Notes under the pieces: generated by a model
What the model was told of the DNA's origin: nothing
Databases searched by the model: none
What the model saw: only the letters and a program-made list of their open reading frames with translations
Translations under genes and position numbers: made by a program
Part shown: in pieces, positions 1 through 12,100 of the stretch
Position numbering within the stretch: the stretch's first letter is position 1
Layout: each line of letters opens with the position of its first letter
From: Sipunculus nudus
Taxonomy: Eukaryota > Annelida > Sipuncula > Golfingiida > Sipunculidae
Assembly (NCBI GenBank): GCA_026874595.1
Contig: CM049321.1
Location: 9,298,979 to 9,362,978 of the forward strand
Direction: 5' to 3'
DNA length: 64,000 nucleotides

Positions 1-93
1 ACATGCGACCACTTTATTGAGGTCCTTTTGGTGGTTGTAATTTTGAGGTTTCACAAATATTTTTATTATATAATATATTCTCTTATTCTACAG

Positions 94-162
94 CTTGAAC
101 AGCAGTCTGGATGCTGACCCAGCTGAGACAGAAGTCATGTATTCTGTGGCCACCAGACACAG
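94..162 (+). CDS. CFAP65: CFAP65 exon 1 of those visible
   Basis: Acceptor tattctacag, donor gtaaga. It begins with the last base of a codon and ends two bases into a serine codon completed by the next exon. It encodes a 22-residue acidic linker (LNSSLDADPAETEV...). Upstream exons lie outside the window. Confidence 0.75.
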
Positions 163-3100
163 GTAAGATCCTCTGACAAGAATTAATTAATTCATAAAAT
201 TTTAGTTTTGCATCTTTATGGCTGTCATTAAAAGGGTTTGCTGACTTTAGAGTTGATTAATTTATTTACAATATATTAGTTGAGGCCATAGCTGTTCCAG
301 TAATGTGCCAAACAGCATGGCTCATTCAGATTCAATCCACATGTTATTGCAAAAACAGGGTTCAGATTTAATCTCCATTCACAGCACATTCAAATACTGC
401 CTAAATGTTGAATTACTAGTAACAGGTTATAACAGTCCAGATTTAATCAACACTTGATCACCCTGGACATGCTTCATGTTATGTTAACCTGGATTCCACC
501 TGGTTTACAAATTTTATATGTATATACTCCCATTAAGGTTTTGATATACACAAAACCATAAAATGTATGTCTTGTAATTAGTACTAATACTTGTACTGTA
601 AATTCAACAGATTTTATATTTTACAGTCACAACAGACGATCCTCTGTGTACACTCGAGCCATACAGGACTTCAACTTCAGTGCAGCACCTGTTAACAGTG
701 AGCCATGTGTAGTACAACTTATGGTGGAGAATCCGGGACCTGTCCCAACAGAATGGTAAACATATAGATTTTTCATTTAACATGTCTATCAGCTAGCAGT
801 TTTTTTATTAAAGTCACATTCATTTTCATAGAAATCTTTAATGTGAGCTCGCTCTACTATCTTGAATAATAATACTTACAAGAGGGATAAATTTTTCATG
901 TGTTTTGTAACATTTGGCATGGCTAAAATTTTCAAATTTTCAACACATATCACTTTACAGATCTCTTTACAGAACTGTACCATTCCCACAGCTCAAAATA
1001 ACAACCTGGAAAATTAGGCATACTGTAACCAAATCAGTGGATTACTGTTCATATATCTGCAATGTTTATAGCTTAAAAGTTAAAAGCTTGAAATTGTTTG
1101 GAGAGGGAAATTTACTGATGTCTGATACAGTATGCTGATTTAACAGGATAGTTAACATTTATCAGTAATCAGAATTTCTTTGGATATTAATATTTCTCTG
1201 GCACAAAAAGACCTACTTCATAACATGGTTTGAGCTTGTTTTAGTTGACCACATTCCTGCTTTGTGCAATCTTGTTCACAACTTTTTTTATTACTTTGAC
1301 AGGGCGTTCCTGTTTCCAAGTGATTTACAGCTGGAGCTACAGTACTGGGCAGAAACTGGTGAATATGACCTGGGTGAACTCCATGAGGTCAGTGTCCCCA
1401 TCTACTGGGAAAATGTGTAACTAAATAGTTGAGTCAAAGTGATTTCCCATGTAATGCTGGTTTATTCAATTTGTTTTTCTTTCTGCACATGAATTTTTTT
1501 CTAATGGTAATGTAAACGAGTTAGGATCGAGTTTAAAATTGTCCTCAGAGCTTGTGACTTTTAATATTTATTTGACAGTTAAATTGACTGTTTTCATCAA
1601 TATATTGGCATATTACCAATTCTTGTATAGTTCATTGAGTTTCTGATAGATGGCGCTTTGATAGCCCCTCGGTAAAATCATGTCCAATTTCTTCAGATTA
1701 ATGGGAAAATATTGAAAATAACCTCTGTTAGGAGACTTAACAGACAGTTCAAGATTTAAAAAAAATGGACATTTTGAAACAATGCAACAGGGGAGTTGTG
1801 TGACAAAAGTAAAGTAGCACCACCATTAAGTAAAATATAGATAAAAAGTCACATGTTGGGAAAGACTTCAAAATCATTGATGCCTGTATTACTGATCAGT
1901 TATAATATGGAGTGTTCTGAATTAATACATTAGACTTGTAACTATAAGATTGTGGCTTGACAACTTGTTCAAAATGTTCTTCCTGCTCAGACCCCTGGCT
2001 GAGGTCTCTACCACATGTTTTCCTATTTCAACAAGAATTGAATGGGTAGAACAGGTATGTTAAATGTAGAACAAATAGCTTTGCTGCCTAGGGAGCTTAG
2101 AAAATTCAGTAAAATAATAAACAAAAGGTAATACTGGATGAGACCAACATCAATGATATCAGACAATAAACTCAGCCTCTGACCTTTACGCTTGTTATTA
2201 TTTGATTGACAGATGAAGGTGATTGATAATAAACTGTTCACTGTGGAACCAAAGAAAGGTGTATTAGAGCCTGGAGAATGCAAGACCATCACGTTACAGT
2301 ATAACCACTTCATGGCGGGAACGGACAGGCTGCCGGTGTTACTAAAGATCGCTGAAGGCAGGGAAATACTGGTGAGTAGACAAAATCATTATAAACTTCC
2401 ACAAGACCTGGCAGGGTGTGTACCCAACAAGATAAGAACAAACTGAGTAACTTATTGTAATGTAAGGTTAATATGCCTTATGCCTAATGAATTTATTTAA
2501 TTTAATGTGGATCTGGCACATGATCCGAATTTAGGAACATCGTCAAGAAATATTCACAAATGTACAGTCACTTATGCATGAATGAAACTGGAAATATGAG
2601 CTCAATTAGTGAATGCAAACGAAATTTTGAGAGCATCCCACAAGGGACCCCCACATTGTGGAGGCTTGCATTCCTTAGAATGCAGATTTTTAGTAACAGT
2701 TTATATCCTCATTGTAAACACATCTTTAGGATCAGAAACTACAAATCAAAACATCTAAAGGTCAGTCCCTTTATGTATGACCTTTCTGGACATTAATGAT
2801 CAAATGAAAAAAGAAGAATTATAGCTTTTGCAGAAAGTATACTGTCTACAACAAGCTGATATATGAGACACAATTTATCAGGTGTTGTTTTTTTTGTTTC
2901 CAGCTTAACTTTGTGGGTGTATCGGTGGAGCCTGGCCGTCCATATGTACATTTCCCCTCCAACAAATTCATGTTCTCCCCTGTTCCTGTTGGCCAGAAGA
3001 ACAGTCCCACACAGGTAAACCTGCTACTTAAGATACCCTCATCAACACACCTTCAAAGTAAGATAATAAAATCAGCTCTTGTTGTCTGCACAATTTAAAG

Positions 3101-6100
3101 ACATGAAATGACCATGAAAAATCACAATGCCTATATCAGTGAATTTAAGTAAATTGTAGCCTGCTCTAATGAGATTTAAGTAAATGTTATAAGTATTGCA
3201 CAAAGTAATAACTAGCTCAGGAATAAAAATAACGTTTCCATGGCAAGTTGTCTTAGATGCTACTTCTCTTAGTCATCCACCAGATGACAACATATATCAA
3301 GAATTCAGCATATTTCCTGTTTTTATATTTATGTAATTTAAAATATTTTAGGTGTATGAGATGTACAATGGCGGAGCAACACCACTGAACTATCAAATAG
3401 ACACCGCACCCTTGGCGGCCTTGACAAAAGACAACTTTGACCATCCAGTGTTTGAATGTTTGAAGCCGAAAGGAGAGATCCTACCAGGTCGCACTCTGGC
3501 CGTCGAGTGGCGATTCTCACCACTAGAGGCCAAAACATATTCTGTGAGTACCTCAGAGAGAGATATTTTCTTCCTAGAGAGAAAACTACAAATTATCTTA
3601 AACAATTTTGTTTTGTCAAATTGAACAGGGCTGTAAAAATTTGATGGCACTTGAAAATTTCAGGGATAAAATATTTGAGGGTATGTACATTGATTATAGT
3701 AGGAAGGTGATAGGAAAATTTAATAAATAAGGAAAGTTGCAGTGTTGGTATTTGTTGTTAATATGAGAGAGGATTAAAAGTTGTGTGTTTTTGATTAATT
3801 GCTTGACAGGTGGTGACATCTGTGACATGTTTTAGAAACCAGGTTGTAAAATGAAAATGAGATCCATTACAACAGTAGTTGTTAACCTCCACCAAAAATC
3901 TAATAAAATTTAATTTGAAATAAAAGTACAATCATCAAAATTTATAATTTTGTTAGAATTGTTACATGAAATTTTGAATTTTCCAGGTTGATATTCCAAT
4001 CCATATCCACAATGGGGACACGGCTCTGGTCACTTTCACAGGTATTGGTTATGATCAGAGGGTCATGGGTGACACCATGCCCATCACAGACAAGATCGAG
4101 TCGTCCAGCGTCCCCAATGTTCAGACTGTGGCAGTCCCTGGACAGGTAAACATAATGAGATTATATTGTACTCATGGGGCATATTACAGTTTGTCGTCAG
4201 TTTTTCTGTGTTGGTTTTAAACATTTGTTTACATTTAAATTGTGTTTTTAGAACATTTTCAGTTTAAGAGGCAGGATTTTAACCATTTGAGAATATATAC
4301 TGTTCTTCACTAACTACTTTATTTGATCAAATAATTGATTGATTGATAATCAGGCACTACTACTACTCATAATTATTATTATTATTATAAAATGATTAAT
4401 ATATACAGCCATGATGATTTCACACTGATATATTGGGCAAAATATTCAAGCACTCAATGACTAAGTACCCATTCTGGGATAAAAAACATTCGAAGTGTGT
4501 CTGTATCAGATAGAAACTGAATAATATAGTCTGTGTAAATGAGTTATCTAGATGTAAACCTTTGTCTTCTTCATTTCTTGACTGATTTGTGTCTGTATTT
4601 CCATGCTATCAGGATTTTTCGGTATGCATTCTAATTATTGCTACCACTTTCTAGCTTTTAAGCAGCACCATTACAATGCTAGTTCACTAATTTCTTGTTT
4701 GAACTTTAGGGAAAAAGATCATTAATATGCCAAAGGATTCTCAAGCAAGAATTTTAAAATAATTGAATAAAATTTGGCCAGGTTCTTTACAGAATTTGTA
4801 GATATTGGAAACAGCTGCATAAATTACTTCTAAAATATTTCTCCTTGGTACACATTGCAATACTTCAAGGCTTCACCTAGAACTTCACTTAAACTAACTC
4901 CTGCACAAACATGCCATTAATCTGTATGATTTATGAACAGTTACCCATGTCCACAGTGTTATTATGCATTATGCCACATTCGATAAGGCATTTGATGCTC
5001 TTCCCATGTTGTTGTATTGCATGCATTTAAATATTCTTCTTACTGTATATGCATTGTGAAAATGGTCAACATGCATACAGTCAATCCCACTTTGTGTCAT
5101 ATTGGTTAATAGAAAATCCCATTTATTGTCACATAAATCTGAAATCCCAAACCATTTCCTATATAAACAATGGTAAATCTGAACGTTAATATCATGGAAT
5201 ATTGTCATATTTGAAAAAGCTTCATAAATTACTGAGCTAAAATGAACTCTTCAATCAGTTTTATACATATATAAATAATGTAAAATACAATATTTGTATT
5301 GTTTGCTTTTCAGTTTGTGGAAATTGGTTGTCCATAAAAACCATGAAGTTGAAACCCTATACATAATTCAGTATTTGACATTGTGATGTTGAAAATGACC
5401 ATTTTTACATAAATATATCTCCTTGGTACACATTGCGATACTTAGGATTTCACCTAGGATTTGGCCTAAACTAACTCCTGCACATATTATAAAACTGATA
5501 GAATAATCAAGCACACCTTAATGAAAAATGCTTGATTTTAAAATTGCACTTGAAAATGGGCATTTTTCTCAGAGAATTTTTAACAGTTCTTCTTTTAGTT
5601 TAAAAAAAAAATTATGTCTGCACCTTTATCTCCCCATTAATAAGCTGCTTTTAATGGTTTTATGTTTTTCTTCATCTGTGGAGGGTGTTACTACCGTATT
5701 CTCAGTGCTGGAAGGTCACTGCATGTTAGCACTGTAACAATATATTATCTGTGCTACAGTATTGCTATACTGCTCACAATGCTATACATGACACATTATA
5801 TATACACTATAGTTTTCCTTAGACCTGTTATAACTTTAGGACATGGGTGTGGTAAAAAAAAGTGTTATTCCATAATAAACTTTGCTGATGCAGGTTTCCT
5901 TGCCACCAAACCTTCTCTGCAAACTGGATGCTTGCCTTAGAGTACTATCATGTCACAACCCTGTGCCCCTGTCAAACCTTTATAAGGTTTATTTCTCCCG
6001 TTTTTTTTGGAAAAAAAAGTCATTGTTGCTGCCGTTTTGCATACACTCTAAAACCAGGGTTTGACAGGCAAGTCATATGTGGTTATACCACAGGTAAGTA

Positions 6101-9100
6101 TTAATTTCAAAGCAGAATATTCTTTGTATGAAATATAAACAAGCTAGCTGTCATTAAATTGATTTCCAAACCACAAATAAAATTGATTTTCCAAACAGAA
6201 GATGCTGAGCTCGTTTCTTATCAGTGATCTTTCACCTCTGATGGTAGTGAACGAATATTTTTACTGTTAGACATTGGTTTCCATTGTATGTATACATATC
6301 ATAAATGTATCGATACTGGGACATCCGACGATACCAATACAATATTTTACTGTAAATCGCTGTGTATCAGCACACTTATGATTTGGTACAGCCCCACCTC
6401 TTGTCCTCATTTTAAGAAGGTTTTATTTCTCTACTGTAGAAAATCATTTAATGGCCTGAGTGGTTGAGCAGAAGGTTGTTGCTCTGACATTTATTTGAAA
6501 GATTCCTTTAAATATGTATTGTTTTGAACATTTTTCACTCACCCTGTAAACATGCCATAAATCTGTATGATTTATGAACAGTTACCCATGTCTACAGTGG
6601 CATTATGCATTATGCCATATTCGTTAAGGCCTTGGATGCACTTCCCATGTTGTTGTATTGCATGCATTTAAATTTATTCTTCTTACTGTATATGCATTGT
6701 GAAAATGGTCAACATGCATACAATTAATGTGTGTTCACATGGTGTTGAGGCAAATACTGCATTAATGAATTCATCATTGAAACCTTCTCCCGATATGGTG
6801 TCACCGATGCAGATCATAAACACAAATGAACATGGCTGTGGTGTGAACAGAATGTGGATTTGGAGAAAATAAACCATATTTGATACGGTACTCAGTGAAT
6901 TTGGGTGAAGTATGAACACAGCTTGAATGCCCTTTTAAACAATTTATTATGAAACAGTCCATACCTGTAGCACCATTATATGTGTTAATTTTCTTATATA
7001 CAGTGTACGGTATGTTATTATAATTGTCATTCCTGTTACATGTCACAGTGCTAAATAGCTGAGCACTATGACCAATGGGTCACTTGTGTTATATACAATG
7101 TTTGTTTTATGATTTTAGCTGGCGTTCCTGTCACAGGAGCGGGTATCATTTGGCAACATGCCACTGTTCTGCAAGGTCAGGAGGCTCGTCACACTCAGTA
7201 ACAGATCACGTCAAACGTCACTCTCCTTCAGGTGGCATGTCACAACAAAAGAGGATACACAGGTAAGTAGGGCTTTCAAAATAATTGAGGTTCATTAACA
7301 ACACAATATGTAAATCTACAGAATGTATTGTTAATGAAAACAGTTATGCTAAAGAAAAACTGGAAAAATGATGATTGATTTCACTTGAACTTCATTGGAA
7401 GCAAACCTCAACATGAACTATTTCTGTTTCATTTTTTAAAATTGATTAAGACAAAAGTGGAAACATAATTTTTCTATTTGTGTTTGTACCTCTGTTTTCC
7501 TGCATTTTTGAATGAAGCAATACTGATGTGGGGGAATATGGTGTAGATTTAATATATAAAATCATGGTAAATGTTTGCTTTTGAGGAATTTTGTGCTCAG
7601 TAAATGTTGTCCAGTTATGTATATAATGATATCACACTTTATAAACTGGCCATGCATGTGATTAATTGGATACAGAGACCCTGGCCCACTGATGTGACAA
7701 GTCATTGCCACTTCATGTCACTGCCCAGTTATATACGGAATACAAGCATGGCATGTGACCTGTGGTAAGTGACGCAACAGCCTGTTATGAAATCAACAAG
7801 CATCAAGGCCTGTGACTTTACTGTGCTCAGTGATGTACTGCCCCTGAGTGAAACTGACAAGAAACTAGGACTCTGTATGTGTGAAGGTGCCAGTGCATGT
7901 GCACTGTTGAAGTGTCTCACTTGAGCATTTTGTGTAATAATAGAGGACTATACATGGCTTGTGTTAATAACAAGCATGGCCATGTTAAAAAAAAAATTAT
8001 GAAACGGCTTGTTGGTAATTCCCAGCCTCTTTATGGTTCTCTGGCATCCATATCGTCCTGTTCCTGGTCTGTGTGGGCCTTTGCCTTATATGCTGCTCTC
8101 AGGCCAATACAAAGGCAATACTGAACAGGCCGGAAAATATAACATATAAATGATACATATTTAAAACTTTATCCACAGTATGTCAGGATAAGCCCAGCAC
8201 AAGGCACTCTCAGAGCAAACAGTGGCGTCCTGTGTAACATCATATTCACATCGTGTGGCGTGCCATCCTTCTATGACCTTGACCTGGTTTGTGAGGTGAG
8301 TATATACAAAATGGATAGGGATATTCATAGGTTAAATAACATTTTATTCTTCGTTTATTAGTAAAAATACTTGTCCTGTGATTGGTTTGCTCAAATAACA
8401 CCTGTATTATACAGCCTTCTCTGGTTACTTAGTTGTCAAAGGAAAGTAACATGACTCTTATTTAATTTTTTTTTGTTCACTAGATTTCCTTATTATATAT
8501 GTATAGAAAATTAATGTTACTTTTTAAATATATCCAGGTTTGCTTGCATGTCCATGGACTCAAAAAGCAAGAGTGTAGAAATCTGGCATTTAATCAGTAG
8601 CCGAAACTCCAGACAGATTTTGTATTAAGATTGTGCACTGCAAGGTATTTGCAAAATAAATGAGGATGCAGTTTTGCTTGAACCTTGCAAAAGGTTTTGT
8701 TTATATGCAGCATATGCTTTTTTATTGCCACTTGAACAATTCAGTTCCATGTATTTTTATTATGAGTCCACATCTCAGGTCAGTCCATGCGTGTACTGGT
8801 AATCATATCCTGTTTCACTATATAGTCATCATTGTAGCAGGAAAAACACATAGTGTATGATCTTGCTGGAATGAGGATTCTAATTTTTTTACCAACAGGT
8901 GATAGATGATTCTAAGATGTCAGTGTATCAACACAAACTGCAGCTGTGGGAGTCTGAGAAACAGCGACAGAAAGTAGAATTCACCATCACAGAAAATGAC
9001 ATTGATGCAGACAAGAGACTACCAGATATTGAGGTACCAATTGCATTTCTTATACCTGTATTAACTATTAGAAAATTAAGAAGAAATTAAAAACAGATTC

Positions 9101-12100
9101 TGTTTCTTAGTATGACTATGGGATTAAACAAGAACGTATTCTACAGACTTGCCTTGAAAAAGCTTGTGGACCCATTTTAAGCCAAACTGTTTGACCAAAA
9201 CTTTTCATCTTGCAAATATGGCTCACTCACCCATGGATGAAAAACCATATTGATATTTAGGTCACAGGATTGAGGTCAAAGCCACAAGGTCCACTTCTTG
9301 AAAAAGTTTGTGGACCCAGTAAAAGCCAAACTGTTTCACCAAAACATTTCATCTTCCACATATGACTCACCCACCCGTGGAAAAAAAACCTATTGATTTT
9401 CAGGTCAGCGGGTCAGAGGTCGCATCCACAAGGCCCACTTCTTGAAATAGCTTGTGTACCACTTTAAAGCCCAACCTTTTGACCAAAACCTTTCAACTTG
9501 CACATGGCTCACCCACCCATGGATGAAGACCCATATCAATTTTAGGTCACAGGGCCCACTTGTTGAAAAAGCTTGTGCATCCATTTTAGGCCAAACAGTT
9601 TGACCAACACCTGTCAGTGTCATCCTGCTCATATTGCTCACCCACCCATGGATGAAGAACCCTAATTTTAGTTTGAGGTCACAGGAGCAAAGGTATAGGC
9701 CAGAGAGCTGCCCTCATCATTTTCACAATGTGTAATAAACCCATTTTAATTATGTTCCATGCCAGGGGATGCTTCGCTTTGATGTGCTCTTGTTATACTT
9801 TTTATGTCATATGAAAGAAATATTATGGTATACTCACCTTCCATCTGTTGTGCCGTCTTTCCATCTTTCCATTAACTTTAAGTGTCTCAACGATAACACA
9901 CATGGGTTTTGATGGATTTTCAATAAACTCATCATAAATGTTAAAAAATATCTCGCCTAAGTTCAGTTTCCAGCAAAATCCATGCAAATTAAATGAGATC
10001 AGAGGTCACCACACTTTGGAGGCAAATTGGTGACTTTCCAAAAATCCTGTCGATTCTCATGAAACTCAGTAAACGTATTTACCAATGGAGTTTCTTACCT
10101 GATTTACCTTCACATCAGAATTCATGCATATTTAATGAGTTCACGGGTCACCGTGACTAGATACATGATGGGTGTTTTATGCATGTTTGTGGTGCTCTTG
10201 TTTAACATTGTGGCAGGTATGATTTCCTCCTTCAATTAAATCAAGCATTATTTAACTGAATGCTGTTCACTTTTTTCTTGCATTGCCAAACAAGTGGCAG
10301 GGTATTTTTATTGTTGCAAGTTACACAAGGATTCAGGTCATTTTGCACATTTTAGATTATATAATAACACATATTAACTTTTACTTTAGCAAGGACTAGC
10401 TTAATAAGATGGTTTTCCTTTAATTGCTATAAATAAAGTGACCTCTGTCATACTGTAATTAAATAAATTTTGATCTGATGTCAGATATTTTATAATTTTA
10501 CATTTGTCATTATTTCTATGTTGAAGGGACGCCCAAAGAGTGGGGAGCTCAGACCAATAGAAAAGACCATCAAGGATCCCCAGGATGAGGCTAAATATGC
10601 AAAATACAAGGTCAGAGGTCAATATTTGTGAACTATAATGAGTGTTAAAAAAAGATGCTACCTTTAAACAATGTTTTTCATTGTTTTCATGTTCATATTA
10701 TTGTAATACTGTTTTAACACTTGGATGATCTATACTAAAATGTGGTTTACCTGGTCAAATTTTTGGATAATCTGTTCTTAGATTTTGATGACTTATGTTA
10801 ATATATCTAGATGACCTTTGCTAGTATCTGGTGGACCTATGTTAATATTTGGATGACATGCAGATAAAAATATGATATGCTAACATCTGTATGACCTTTG
10901 CTAATATTTTGTTACCTATTCTAATATTTGGGTGACCTTTGACCTATTTGGATACTGTAACTGTCTCTGCAGACCCTGCCTCCAATCAGGCAGACAACGG
11001 TAGATGATCAGTGTGATAGACAGAAGAGAATACAGGCCAGGAAGGACGAATACTGGCAGAAACCTGTACCACCAGATCCATTCTTACTTCATCTGGGTGT
11101 GACCGCTAGAACGCATGACATCATTGACTTCCAGAATAACTTCCCTAACGAATATAAGAACTTCTATATTGACAGGTTAGCTTCATTATTGTTTTGTCCC
11201 AGCACAGATGTATTGTTTGTAACATATAATACTTTACATCTATTGCAGTCATTTACCATATGAACCACCAGTTGGCGGTGAAATGCCTTCAGTCAGGCTC
11301 AGAGAGAACTGCATTTGGTATGAGGCTGTGGTGACAACGCCACCTGTCTCAGCATAAGTGAACTAAGATAATCAGTGTTTTCCTATGAATGAGGCTATAC
11401 AAGCATTTCCATAGCTTGACAGCCAAAATACCTCACTGTCAAAGAAGCAATGACATGCCTCCTTTAAATAATGGGTGACATTCTGATATATAAATACCAG
11501 GGATTTGTGGTATCCTTCCAATGATTCATATCATGGTGACATACAATTATCAGTTATTGATTCCTCATTTGTATCAACATTCACCAGAATTTGTTCCCTT
11601 GGCTCACTGGAAACCAATAAAAGCTGTGTAACATATATGTAAGGATTTATATATTTATTTATTCCAAAGTTAATTAATATTTCAACTTTGTGTAAATGTC
11701 TATGTTGCTTTGATTACAGATCTCTCAGTGAGAAATTTGGTCCCAAAATCAGACGAGCGCAAGCAGAGCAAGAGGCAGAGGAGGAACAGAGTATCCCATG
11801 TGTGGAAGCAGAGGCCGACATCATAGCAGGGGCCCTCGCCAATGTCCTCAGGTAACCCTCTCAAAGACTATAGGGGAGAACTGTAATGGAGTACTTATCT
11901 ATGCTAATGTGCAATGTACTCCTCTTAAAAGATCCCAAATTTATATAGTCAGTAACACAGTATTCAAGTATTTACAGACAGGGAAGAGTGTTGATTATCA
12001 GAACAGTGAAAACAAGGAGTATGTGAGGATAATCGATTACTCCGATTGAAAATAACGTTTCAGCTATATGTAAAATATTATATGCTAATTTAAATCATAA

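Noticed and set aside
914-1138. 74-codon ORF in a CFAP65 intron
   Set aside because: Lies wholly between exons whose phases join directly; no family similarity.
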